NCBI GenBank assembly: GCA_019359325.1
Contig: JAHHHN010000002.1
Span: 62,001-126,000, forward strand
Reading direction: 5' to 3'
Length of the DNA: 64,000 nucleotides
From: Mojavia pulchra JT2-VF2
Lineage (GTDB): Bacteria; Cyanobacteriota; Cyanobacteriia; Cyanobacteriales; Nostocaceae
Positions 55,706-63,939 of the stretch are shown piece after piece. The stretch's first letter is position 1; each line of letters opens with the position of its first letter. The position numbers were made by a program, and so were the translations under genes. The notes below the pieces were generated by a model that had not been told where the DNA came from, searched no databases, and was given only the letters and a program-made list of their open reading frames with translations.

Positions 55706-56165
55706 AGCGTAATCTATTTACTTGAAATATAGCTGCAAATTATTACTTCCTCAAATTCATAAAAATTTGGGGTATTTTTTATTTGGATTTTTGCAAACAA
55801 TCTGATGTAATTTCTACGCAATCAGATAAACATCTACCTTTCGTATACTTTCAGACTTGCTCTGAAGTCACCCAATCAGGTGAAGGCATACAATATTACT
55901 CAAAGTTAATATAAAGCAAAGTAAAGCAACTACTAAGTAGTCATCATGAACTGCGTAAATTAATAACGCATGAAAAAGGGGCTAGAGACTAGCTAGTTTT
56001 TTTTACTCATAACTCAGCACTTTTTCAAGTTAGCCTGTTTGTCTAGTTATCAGGTGCTTGATCAAGGTTTACTTCAAAAGTATTTCAAACACCACATTCT
56101 TGCACTTGCGCTCTAACTGAAAGCCACTTCCACAAAGCAATATTGATAATTTATAGGCTGCTATA

Positions 56166-57638
56166 ATGACTACTCATATAGAAATTCCTTTTATTGGCAA
56201 GAAAGTTAAGTACCCATTACGTTGGCTAATAGGAGCAGTAGCAGCAGGTGCTTTGGTTGTTGGCACTACTACCACCTACAATCTTGTGAATGGTGGAGCA
56301 AATAAAGAAGATATTGCTCAATTAACTGTTCCAGTAGAAACGAAAAACTTCACCCTACGAATTACTGCTAGTGGCAAGGTAGTACCAGTTCAAAGCGTTA
56401 ATATTAGCCCAAAAAATCCTGGAGTGCTAGGGCAATTGTATGTTGAACAAGGCGATCGCGTGCAACAAGGACAAATTCTTGCCCGGATGGATGTAGGTGA
56501 GATTCAAGCCCAAATTCTCCAGTACCGCGCTAACTTAGCACAAGCTCAAGCTCAACTCGATGAAGCCCGCGCCGGAAGTCGCCCCCAAGAAATTGCTCAA
56601 GCAAGAGCAAGGTTGGCACAAGCTGAGGCGCAGCTAGCCGCAGCTCGCGCTGGCAATCGTGAGCAAGAAATTGGCCAAGCCCAAGCTCAGGTAGAATCAG
56701 CAAAAGCACAAGTTAACCTCACACAAGCACGGGTAAACCGATATCGGGAATTAACACGCCAAGGGGCAACTTCTCAAGATCAGCTCGAACAGTACATCAG
56801 TGAAGATAGAAGAGCAAAAGCTAGTTTAGAAGAAGCACAAAAACGGCTGTCCCTGCTTCAAAGTGGAACTCGTAGTGAAGAAATCACTGCTAAGGAAGCA
56901 GCTGTTACCGAAGCCAAAGCTGCATTAGTGCTGTTACAAAATGGCAGTCGTCCTGAAGAAATTGCCCAGCGCCAAGCAGCTGTGAAAGCTGCCCAAGCTC
57001 AGTTAGAAGCAGCACAGGTGAGGCTTGCAGATACCGTTATCCGCGCTCCCTTTGCCGGAATTGTAACGCAGAAGTATGCAAACATCGGTGCGTTTGTGAC
57101 TCCTACAACTTCTGCTTCTAGCAGTGCATCGGCAACTTCTAGTTCAATTGTTGCTGTTGCACGGGGTTTAGAAGTGTTAGCTCAAGTCCCAGAAGCTGAT
57201 ATTGGCAGAATTCAACCAGGACAGCAGGTAGAAATTGTTGCTGATGCCTATCCCGATCAAGTTTTTAAAGGTCGTGTGCGCCTTATTGCTCCTGAAGCAG
57301 TGGTTGAACAAGGTGTAACGTCCTTCCAAGTGCGGGTTGCATTGGATACTGGCGTTGATAAACTGCGTTCCGGCTTAAATGTGGATTTGACTTTTCTGGG
57401 CGATCGCGTTAGCGATGCTTTAGTATTACCAACTGTGGCAATTGTTACCGAACAGGGAAAAACAGGCGTACTTGTACCCGATGAAAAGAATAAACCCCAG
57501 TTTCGTGAAGTTACCGTTGGGGCACAAATTCAAGACCAAACCCAGATTTTAGAGGGAGTGAAAGCAGGCGATCGCATCTTTATTAATCCACCAAAAGATT
57601 ACAAAATCGAAAAGTCGAAGGAACAAAATAATCGATGA
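56166..57638 (+). CDS. MacA/HlyD-type membrane fusion protein, efflux operon 2
   Basis: 490 residues. One membrane span (RWLIGAVAAGALVVGTTTTY), lipoyl half (ITASGKVVPVQSVNISPKNP, QLYVEQGDRVQQGQILARMD), an Ala/Gln/Glu coiled-coil hairpin with 34-40-residue repeats (ARAGSRPQEIAQARARLAQA, ARAGNREQEIGQAQAQVESA), then DTVIRAPFAGIVTQKYANIG and the beta-barrel part. It has the same architecture as the operon 1 adaptor (both carry the NISPKN/NLSPKN and PTTxSS segments), so the two are paralogues. Its stop overlaps the permease start by four bases. Confidence 0.92.
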   Translation: MTTHIEIPFIGKKVKYPLRWLIGAVAAGALVVGTTTTYNLVNGGANKEDIAQLTVPVETKNFTLRITASGKVVPVQSVNISPKNPGVLGQLYVEQGDRVQQGQILARMDVGEIQAQILQYRANLAQAQAQLDEARAGSRPQEIAQARARLAQAEAQLAAARAGNREQEIGQAQAQVESAKAQVNLTQARVNRYRELTRQGATSQDQLEQYISEDRRAKASLEEAQKRLSLLQSGTRSEEITAKEAAVTEAKAALVLLQNGSRPEEIAQRQAAVKAAQAQLEAAQVRLADTVIRAPFAGIVTQKYANIGAFVTPTTSASSSASATSSSIVAVARGLEVLAQVPEADIGRIQPGQQVEIVADAYPDQVFKGRVRLIAPEAVVEQGVTSFQVRVALDTGVDKLRSGLNVDLTFLGDRVSDALVLPTVAIVTEQGKTGVLVPDEKNKPQFREVTVGAQIQDQTQILEGVKAGDRIFINPPKDYKIEKSKEQNNR

Positions 57639-58852
57639 ACCTTCTAGAAAGCATTCAAATGGCGGGGAGAACTCTGCTGTCAAATAAGTTGCGTAGCGCT
57701 CTGACGATGCTGGGTATTGTGATTGGTAATGCTTCAGTCATTACTATGATTGGGATTGGTGAAGGCGGGCAGAAGTACGTTGCTCAACAGTTAGAATCTC
57801 TAGGGCCAAATATATTATTTGTGATTCCCGGAAATCGAGAAACTCAACGCATTTCTAGAGATTTACCAAAAACTTTAATTTTAGAAGATGCTCAGGCGAT
57901 CGCTACACAAGTGCCAACAATAGCAGCAGTAACGGCGGAGTTAAATAGTCGGCAGGTAGTTACTTACCGGAATAAAAACACCGATGTCAACATCATTGGT
58001 ACAACTCCCAGCTTCTTGACAGTACGGGACTTTGAAATTGACAAAGGACGGTTTTTTACTGATGTCGATATGAAGCGCAGCAACCAAGTTGTGGTGCTAG
58101 GTGCAAAATTAGCAGAGAGATTTTTTGGTAATAGTAACCCCGTCGGTCAGCAATTACGAATCAAAAATACTAGCTTTCAAGTAATTGGGGCGCTAGAAGC
58201 TAAAGGTTCAGCTTTAGGCGTTGATTATGATGATGCCGCATTGATACCAATTATCACCACAGCCAACCGGATTGTTGGGCGAACTTCTCCTTACGGATTA
58301 GAGGTGAGCTATATTGTTGCCTCGGCTAAAAATGCAGAGAGTGTAGATGCAGCACAGTTTCAAATTACCAATTTACTCCGCCTGCGACACAAACTTACTG
58401 GAGAAGATGATTTCACAATCAACAGTCAAAAAGATGCGTTGCAAACTGTTGGGCAAATCACAGGTGCTTTAACAATTATGCTAGCGGCGATCGCTGGAAT
58501 ATCATTGTTTGTCGGTGGCATCGGCATCATGAATATCATGCTGGTTTCTGTTACCGAACGCACCCAAGAAATCGGACTGCGAAAAGCGATCGGGGCAACT
58601 CAGCAAGACATTTTACTTCAGTTTATGATTGAAGCAGTCATTGTTTCTGCAATTGGCGGCTTAGTTGGGACTGGAGTTGGTGTCGGGGGTATCTTGTTGG
58701 TTGCAGCATTGACTCCTTTAGAGGCAGCACTTTCGCCAGTAGCAATTACTATGGCAGTTGCCATCTCTGGCGCTATTGGCTTATTTTTTGGTGTTGTGCC
58801 TGCACGCCGTGCTGCCCAACTCGACCCCATTGTCGCTCTCAGAAGTGCTTAG
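57635..58852 (+). CDS. MacB-type ABC permease, efflux operon 2
   Basis: 405 residues with the same plan as the operon 1 permease: SNKLRSALTMLGIVIGNASV in helix 1, a periplasmic domain, ITGALTIMLAAIAGISLFVG and the family segment TERTQEIGLRKAIGATQQDI, ending AAQLDPIVALRSA. Overlap ATGA with the adaptor gene implies translational coupling. Substrate unknown; not the DevC permease type. Confidence 0.92.
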   Translation: MNLLESIQMAGRTLLSNKLRSALTMLGIVIGNASVITMIGIGEGGQKYVAQQLESLGPNILFVIPGNRETQRISRDLPKTLILEDAQAIATQVPTIAAVTAELNSRQVVTYRNKNTDVNIIGTTPSFLTVRDFEIDKGRFFTDVDMKRSNQVVVLGAKLAERFFGNSNPVGQQLRIKNTSFQVIGALEAKGSALGVDYDDAALIPIITTANRIVGRTSPYGLEVSYIVASAKNAESVDAAQFQITNLLRLRHKLTGEDDFTINSQKDALQTVGQITGALTIMLAAIAGISLFVGGIGIMNIMLVSVTERTQEIGLRKAIGATQQDILLQFMIEAVIVSAIGGLVGTGVGVGGILLVAALTPLEAALSPVAITMAVAISGAIGLFFGVVPARRAAQLDPIVALRSA

Positions 58853-58904
58853 ACTGGTGGGGAGATGGGAAGGTGAATAATTACTGACACATGGCTAAAT
58901 ATCT

Positions 58905-59669
58905 ATGGCAAACACTCTCACCATTACTGATTCTCAGATACCTAATCCTGCCCCCAAGCCAAAAATCATTCGCCTAGAAAATATTTTCAAAATTTATGGC
59001 AGTGGCGAAGCTGAGGTACGAGCGCTGAATGATGTCAACCTAATTGTAGAACAAGGTGAATATTGTTCGATTATGGGGCCTTCTGGTTCTGGTAAATCTA
59101 CAGCCATGAATATTATCGGCTGTCTAGATCGCCCCACGTCGGGGCATTATTATCTAGATAATCTTGATGTCGCACAAATGGACGATAGTTCCTTGGCGCA
59201 CATTCGCAACAGAAAACTAGGGTTTGTATTCCAACAATTTCATCTCTTATCCCAACTTTCAGCCTTAGAAAATGTCATGCTGCCGATGGTGTACGCTAAT
59301 GTCAACCCTACCGAGAGACGTGACAGAGCAGTAGCAGCCCTACAACGAGTAGGTTTAGCAAATCGCCTCAACAACAAACCAACTCAACTATCTGGCGGAC
59401 AACAGCAACGGGTGGCGATCGCTCGTGCCATTGTCAACCGTCCCGTAGTCCTGTTAGCAGATGAACCTACTGGCGCACTTGATTCCCGTACAACCCAAGA
59501 AGTATTGGATATTTTTAGCGAATTGAATGCTAGTGGAATCACAGTCGTCATGGTAACCCATGAGCCAGATGTTGCCCGTCAAACTCAGCGCATTGTTTGG
59601 TTTCGTGATGGTCAAGTTGTACACTCTCATTTGACTCCAGCTGACTTGAGCCACATGGCTGTATCTTGA
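58905..59669 (+). CDS. MacB-type ABC ATPase, efflux operon 2
   Basis: 254 residues. Walker A MGPSGSGKSTAMNI, Q-loop GFVFQQFHLL, signature LSGGQQQRVAIARAI, Walker B VLLADEPTGALD, H-loop MVTHEP. A ~25-residue N-terminal extension and ~20-residue C-terminal tail distinguish it from the operon 1 ATPase. It lies 52 bases after the permease and ends the operon. No channel gene follows. Confidence 0.94.
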   Translation: MANTLTITDSQIPNPAPKPKIIRLENIFKIYGSGEAEVRALNDVNLIVEQGEYCSIMGPSGSGKSTAMNIIGCLDRPTSGHYYLDNLDVAQMDDSSLAHIRNRKLGFVFQQFHLLSQLSALENVMLPMVYANVNPTERRDRAVAALQRVGLANRLNNKPTQLSGGQQQRVAIARAIVNRPVVLLADEPTGALDSRTTQEVLDIFSELNASGITVVMVTHEPDVARQTQRIVWFRDGQVVHSHLTPADLSHMAVS

Positions 59670-59717
59670 TTTTCAACCCAAAATTTTGAATTTTGAAAAA
59701 TTCAAAAAAGGTCTTTC

Positions 59718-59747
59718 GTAGGGACACAACGGGCGTTGTGCCCTTAC
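59718..59747. repeat. REP-like palindrome
   Basis: GTAGGGACACAACGGGCGTT continuing GTGCCCTTAC, between the convergent operon 2 and HCP genes. Confidence 0.65.
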
Positions 59748-59778
59748 CTAAATTTCACTCAACCGAAAACTTTTATAA

Positions 59779-60309
59779 TTACAAACTTGAGGTTTTGCCA
59801 GTTTGCGCTTGTGTTTCAATTGGTTTGACATCGCTGTAGCCCATTTCACCAGCGATTGTTCGGAATATAGACATTTGCTGTTCAAAAGCTAAACCTTCAA
59901 TTTGAGAAAGCAAATTGTCAATTGCATCAGTGGTTTCGTAGTCTTCTGGTATGTCAACTACTGTATCACCCATAGCTACTGCCCAAGCATACCAAACTAA
60001 CAGCTGGTTATTTTCTTTTAAAGCACCATAGGCACGAGAATAATCTGTATCTTCGCGGTTAACAATTTGCCGCATAATTGCCAGTTGCTCTTCATTTGAT
60101 AATTGCAAATAATCTCCTAGCAACATAGGCGCTAAGTTGGGTTCCGCAGCAGCAGGTGCAGCTGGAGTTACCGAGTCCCCCATTTTTTCATAAACAAAAT
60201 AGAACCAAGCGAGTTTAGCATCGGTATCGAGGGCATTAAAAGCTTCTACCACTTTTTGAGTTTCATTAGTCAAAGCTTGAGGAATGGGTTGATTTTGGCT
60301 TGCGGTCAT
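59779..60309 (-). CDS. Helical carotenoid protein (OCP N-terminal domain homologue)
   Basis: From ATG 60309 (MTASQNQPIPQALTNETQKV) the protein has 176 residues; GGAG nine bases upstream supports this start. It is a free-standing Carot_N domain: ALDTDAKLAWFYFVYEKMGD, MLLGDYLQLSNEEQLAIMRQ, LVWYAWAVAMGDTVVDIP and EQQMSIFRTIAGEMGY. HCPs bind a ketocarotenoid in an all-helical fold and quench singlet oxygen or, in one clade, phycobilisome excitation. Which clade this is cannot be told by eye. The complementary C-terminal homologue (CTDH) is encoded about 2.5 kb away. Confidence 0.92.
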   Translation of the reverse strand: MTASQNQPIPQALTNETQKVVEAFNALDTDAKLAWFYFVYEKMGDSVTPAAPAAAEPNLAPMLLGDYLQLSNEEQLAIMRQIVNREDTDYSRAYGALKENNQLLVWYAWAVAMGDTVVDIPEDYETTDAIDNLLSQIEGLAFEQQMSIFRTIAGEMGYSDVKPIETQAQTGKTSSL

Positions 60310-60467
60310 AGTTGATCTCCGAGGCAATTTACACATCAAACTTAGGGTTAGCAAAGTTTAAGTATTAATATCTACTTCCAAGAGAAGGAGATTGATTAAT
60401 CGAATATTGCAGTTTTTATCTACCTTTTAATAGAAGTAAGAATATCTCCTAAGAGGCCAAGTATTGC

Positions 60468-60521
60468 ATGGATCTCTTTGATACGATTACCTCAGCAATT
60501 GGAAAATTACTTAAGGAGTGA
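60468..60521 (+). CDS. Putative 17-codon leader peptide
   Basis: ATG 60468 opens a frame reading MDLFDTITSAIGKLLKE and stops at TGA 60519, three bases before the next ATG. The AAGGAG that serves the next gene (60513-60518) is part of its last codons. AGAGG at 60451-60455 is a weak ribosome binding site. The peptide is amphipathic on a helical wheel. It may be a coupled leader or a small membrane-active peptide. Not proven. Confidence 0.4.
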   Translation: MDLFDTITSAIGKLLKE

Positions 60522-60524
60522 TTT

Positions 60525-60899
60525 ATGCCTGATGAAGTCAAACCTAATCCAACCGAAGCTCCTACCCACGACGCACAATTAGCTGCTGACAGCATAACTG
60601 CTGGTGAAGAAGAAACACCAAAGGTCGATTTTGAAGCTGATTACGCAGCTGCACAGCAATTTAGCGTCAGTGAAATTGATCGTACAGGTGAGGGCGCTAA
60701 AGCTGCTGAAGCTGCAACTGCACCTCAACAAGAAATTTCTCAACAAGAAGAAGTAACAACTGAAGCGAAACCAACTGGTAATCCTGATGATTATTTAGAG
60801 ATGGCTAAGGATGTTGGCGGTACTCAAACTGAGGCTGTAACTAGCGCCAGTGACGATTTAGTCCAAAAAGCTTTTGAAAAAGGTCAATCGAAAAAGTAA
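60525..60899 (+). CDS. Acidic low-complexity hypothetical protein
   Basis: 124 residues, rich in Ala, Glu, Asp, Gln and Thr and almost free of hydrophobic core residues, so largely disordered. Conserved-looking parts are EADYAAAQQFSVSEIDRTGE and NPDDYLEMAKDVGG. The start is well defined by AAGGAG seven bases upstream. It diverges from the HCP gene and ends at a strong terminator. No family recognised. It might be a stress or chaperone-like disordered protein, which is speculation. Confidence 0.75.
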   Translation: MPDEVKPNPTEAPTHDAQLAADSITAGEEETPKVDFEADYAAAQQFSVSEIDRTGEGAKAAEAATAPQQEISQQEEVTTEAKPTGNPDDYLEMAKDVGGTQTEAVTSASDDLVQKAFEKGQSKK

Positions 60900-60906
60900 A
60901 TTAAAA

Positions 60907-60938
60907 AATAGTCAAAAGTCCATAGACTTTTGACTATT
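60907..60938. terminator. Bidirectional terminator
   Basis: Perfect 14-base-pair stem AATAGTCAAAAGTC / GACTTTTGACTATT with a 4-base loop between convergent genes. It overlaps the last codons of the HAD gene. Confidence 0.85.
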
Positions 60939-61569
60939 GGCTATTTAAAACTCTTAAAATTTCACCTGGTTTGTGAATCAAAAAATCTGGTTTTTGTTTG
61001 GCTAATACTTCTGGTGAATTAAAGCCCCAAGTTACTGCAATAACTTGGATATTAGCTTTTTTTGAGGCTTCTATATCTCTGGTTTCGTCTCCAACATAAA
61101 TGACTTGTTGCGGTTTAAGTTGCTTTTGTCTTAATACATTATTAATAATAGTTGTTTTTCCAAAAATTGTTACTCCTGAGTAGATAAAGTCAAACAACGT
61201 ACCTAAATTATTGATTCTCAGGAATTCAGTTACGTTATCTTTAGAATTAGAAGTAATAATTCCTAGTTTATAATCATGAGCCTTGAGTTCTATTAAGGCT
61301 TCTTTAATACCTGGGATAGGTTTAAATTCATGGATCTTATTTTTTAATTCCCCTTTCACTTTCTTAACTAAAAAAGGTATTTTAAAAATAGAGATTCCTG
61401 AATATTTAATAATTTCTCTAGAGGTTAAGTTTCGTAGGAGAGCTAACTCCTGTTGAGTAATTTGTACATAATCAAACTCTAGTGCTAAACGATTAGCAAT
61501 ACTTACTAGAGCATCTACTGTATCTGCAATCGTGCCATCAAAATCAAAAATAATTACTTTCTGGGTCAT
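60934..61569 (-). CDS. HAD family phosphatase (phosphoglycolate phosphatase-like)
   Basis: From ATG 61569 (MTQKVIIFDFDGTIADTVDA) the protein has 211 residues. Haloacid dehalogenase motifs: DFDGT (nucleophile Asp), LGIITSNSKDNV, the Lys in FGKTTIINNVL, and VIYVGDETRDIEAS. A C1-type helical cap lies at about residues 17-85. Family members dephosphorylate small sugar phosphates such as 2-phosphoglycolate; the substrate here is open. The start lies within the last codons of queG (26-base overlap), so the two are cotranscribed. Confidence 0.9.
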   Translation of the reverse strand: MTQKVIIFDFDGTIADTVDALVSIANRLALEFDYVQITQQELALLRNLTSREIIKYSGISIFKIPFLVKKVKGELKNKIHEFKPIPGIKEALIELKAHDYKLGIITSNSKDNVTEFLRINNLGTLFDFIYSGVTIFGKTTIINNVLRQKQLKPQQVIYVGDETRDIEASKKANIQVIAVTWGFNSPEVLAKQKPDFLIHKPGEILRVLNSQ

Positions 61570-62518
61570 TCTTTTGCGTGGATGCATCAAGATTAGCACG
61601 GGCATTGCGTCTTAACATTTCTGGTTTAATCCGCCGCAAGGCTGATGCCGGAAATTGTTGATCCCACTCCTCGTCTGAGATTTTTGCTAATTCTACCAGC
61701 TTGGGTGCAATATTCCCAGGGTAAGGATTAAATTCTGCCACATCAGTAGTTTGGGCAAAACGTAGATTCCACGGACAAACATCTTGGCAGATATCACAAC
61801 CTGCAACCCAACCTTGTAAATTTGATGTGACTGTTTCAGGTAAATTTTCTGCTCGATTTTCAATGGTATGATAGGCAATGCAGCGATTAGCATTTACTAC
61901 ATAGGGACTCGTGATTGCATTAGTAGGGCAAGCTTCAAGACAGCGAGTACAGCTACCGCAGTGTGATGTAGATGGGCGATCGCTCTCTAGTTGTAGATTG
62001 GTCAACACCTCTCCTAAAAATACCCAAGAGCCATACTCTCGCGTAATCACATTTCCATTCTTAGCAATCCAACCAATTCCAGCCCGTTGCGCCCACACTT
62101 TATCTTGCACTGGGCCGGTATCTGCATAAAACTTGGCTTGAACGTCTTCACTCAGTGATTGTAGCCAGGTAGTCAGTTCTTTAAGTTTTTTATGCATCAC
62201 CTTGTGATAATCTCTTCCCCAGCCATAGCGAGAGATTTTGGCGTATTCTTCGCCTTCGGGACGTTGATGTGGTGTGTAGTAATTAAGAGCCACACAAATT
62301 AGCGATCGCACTTCTGGCATCACTAAGCGAATATCTTGACGCTTCGGGTTAGCCATCCATTCCATATCAGCGTTGTAACCCAGCGCTATCCATGCTTGCA
62401 GCCGCTGTCTTGCTGTCTCATCTACTTCATCTACAGCAGCAATCCCTACTTTATGAAATCCCAACTCGCTGGCTTTTTCTTTTACCACACTGCTGCTGAT
62501 GACGCTGCACTTATTCAT
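61544..62518 (-). CDS. queG: Epoxyqueuosine reductase
   Basis: 324 residues. QueG reduces epoxyqueuosine to queuosine in tRNA, using cobalamin and two [4Fe-4S] clusters. The ferredoxin-like Cys motifs are CGSCTRCLEACP and CDICQDVCPWN. The N-terminal cobalamin-binding part has LGFHKVGIAAV, MEWMANPKRQDIRLVMPEVR and SRYGWGRDYHKVMHKKL. ADTGPVQDKVWAQRAGIGWI with its general-acid Asp is intact. No C-terminal HEAT extension. First gene of a two-gene unit with the HAD phosphatase. Confidence 0.96.
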   Translation of the reverse strand: MNKCSVISSSVVKEKASELGFHKVGIAAVDEVDETARQRLQAWIALGYNADMEWMANPKRQDIRLVMPEVRSLICVALNYYTPHQRPEGEEYAKISRYGWGRDYHKVMHKKLKELTTWLQSLSEDVQAKFYADTGPVQDKVWAQRAGIGWIAKNGNVITREYGSWVFLGEVLTNLQLESDRPSTSHCGSCTRCLEACPTNAITSPYVVNANRCIAYHTIENRAENLPETVTSNLQGWVAGCDICQDVCPWNLRFAQTTDVAEFNPYPGNIAPKLVELAKISDEEWDQQFPASALRRIKPEMLRRNARANLDASTQKNDPESNYF

Positions 62519-62784
62519 TTATCTTATTTAAAGTTTGCCTGCTCTCTGGCACTTCAATTATACGTTACACAATCAATGGCTCTGTTTAATATTAGCTGAC
62601 TAATACCAATTTGGGATTGGAGATTTTAGATTAAAAGTCTTTACCAAAATGATTCCCAGGCGATCATCTAGCAATTATTTATTCTAAAAGTATTTGTAAA
62701 ATGATATCTCATCCTTGAGAAGCTTTCTTTTTACCTACTTTTATATTCAAATTAATGTTCAGCTAGCATGATAATGGTAATCCT

Positions 62785-63234
62785 ATGACATTTGCTGAAT
62801 CTACAGCCGCAACACAGCCGAGTGTTGCTGAAAACATAGTAAAAGAAGAATTCTCTATTGAGGGAATTGCAGAACCAACTATACTGCGTTACTTTCAAAC
62901 ATTAAATGCAGGTGAACTGAAAGCAACGTCTGACTTGTTTGCCGAGGATGGTGTAATGTATCCACCGTTTGAATCTGGTTTTGTGGGGCCAGATGCGATC
63001 GCTACTTATCTACAACAAGAAGCTCAAAATATTAAAGCTTTTCCTCACAAAGGAATTTCCGAAATTTTGGAAGATGGCCAAATCCAAGTTCAGGTAACAG
63101 GCAAAGCACAAACGTCCTGGTGTGGAGTTAACGTCTTGTGGCTGTTTATCCTCAATCAGCAACAACAAATCATCCACGCTAAAATCAAACTTTTAGCTTC
63201 TCCTCAAGAGCTACTAACCTTGCGTCGTGAATAA
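62785..63234 (+). CDS. CTDH, free-standing OCP C-terminal domain homologue
   Basis: 149 residues, NTF2-like fold: IAEPTILRYFQTLNAGELKA, LFAEDGVMYPPFESGFVGPD, AIATYLQQEAQNIKAFPHKG and GVNVLWLFILNQQQQIIHAK, matching the C-terminal domain of orange carotenoid protein. The N-terminal 25 residues are extra. CTDHs bind a ketocarotenoid as dimers and deliver it to HCPs. Cys113 (SWCGVN) lies in the carotenoid-facing strand region and might form a disulfide as described for Anabaena CTDH, though the matching position is not certain. The HCP gene lies 2.5 kb away. Confidence 0.93.
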   Translation: MTFAESTAATQPSVAENIVKEEFSIEGIAEPTILRYFQTLNAGELKATSDLFAEDGVMYPPFESGFVGPDAIATYLQQEAQNIKAFPHKGISEILEDGQIQVQVTGKAQTSWCGVNVLWLFILNQQQQIIHAKIKLLASPQELLTLRRE

Positions 63235-63250
63235 TAGCAAGCTTTCGTAC

Positions 63251-63286
63251 TCCCCCACCAAACTTACGTTGTAGTGGGGGATTTTT
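63251..63286 (+). terminator. Terminator of the CTDH gene
   Basis: TCCCCCAC...GTGGGGGA stem followed by TTTTT, 17 bases after the stop codon. Confidence 0.85.
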
Positions 63287-63510
63287 GCTTCACAGATCTA
63301 TAAAACGTATAAAAATTTACTATTTTACTAACAAACTTGTTAAGAAAATCCCTGATATTTAGCTTTAAATTAGTCTCTCTTAGCCTTAGTTGTAGCCGAA
63401 ATTACATAAATTCTTTGGAACAATATCATTTTTTTGGTAATGGCAAATCCAAAAACCGAGGCATTCAGAATGGACATAAGGCACCCTGCTTGAGAAAAAC
63501 TAGCTTTTGT

Positions 63511-63936
63511 TTATTGGACTAGTTCTGGTAAGGTAGCTTCTAACTTGAGACAGTTAGCTCCGTCAACCTGCAATTGATAATCTACCTTATCCATCAAACG
63601 ATTCATAATTAGCCAACCATAGCCACCTTCTTGTTTTTCTAAAGGGTTTGGCGGGAAATAGGTGGACATATCGAAACCTTCGCCATAATCCCAAATTTCC
63701 AAAGCGAGATCTCGGCCTTTCAATTCCAAGCGCAGTAAAACTGGCAAATTGGCCTGCTCCTTATGGGCATGACGTACTACGTTAGAGTAAGCTTCAACCA
63801 GAGCCAACCGCAAACGGCTTGATTGCCGTAACCAATCAACTGATTCTCCTAGTTGAATTTTTAAGCATCCCAGCAACCAATTTTCTACGATGTTTAAAAA
63901 ATTTAAGTCGCTTGGTACATGCAACTCACTTTTCAT
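63511..63936 (-). CDS. Anti-sigma-factor-type ATP-binding protein (RsbW/SpoIIAB-like)
   Basis: 141 residues with a GHKL ATPase fold: N-box LRLALVEAYSNVVRHAHKEQ, D-box LEIWDYGEGFDM, G-box GGYGWLIMNRLMDKV. Members bind and inhibit sigma factors, or phosphorylate STAS antagonists. It follows directly the end of a PP2C phosphatase gene (63940) with three bases between stop and start, the classical partner-switching layout. No STAS gene is in the window. Confidence 0.92.
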   Translation of the reverse strand: MKSELHVPSDLNFLNIVENWLLGCLKIQLGESVDWLRQSSRLRLALVEAYSNVVRHAHKEQANLPVLLRLELKGRDLALEIWDYGEGFDMSTYFPPNPLEKQEGGYGWLIMNRLMDKVDYQLQVDGANCLKLEATLPELVQ

Positions 63937-63939
63937 TAC

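Larger units (their letters stand above)
55596..56165. other. Region between efflux operons 1 and 2
   Basis: Holds the hairpin repeat (55611-55660), a REP-like palindrome (55676-55705) and a short ACTCAGCAC word near 56010. It presumably contains the operon 2 promoter. No gene is seen. Confidence 0.6.

Noticed and set aside
55596-56165. NtcA site (GTA-N8-TAC) before efflux operon 2
   Set aside because: No GTA/TAC pair with 8-base spacing was found in the gap.
50219-59669. devBCA heterocyst glycolipid exporter
   Set aside because: The permeases are of the MacB/FtsX type with long periplasmic domains, and not the DevC type; the operons are called MacAB-like.
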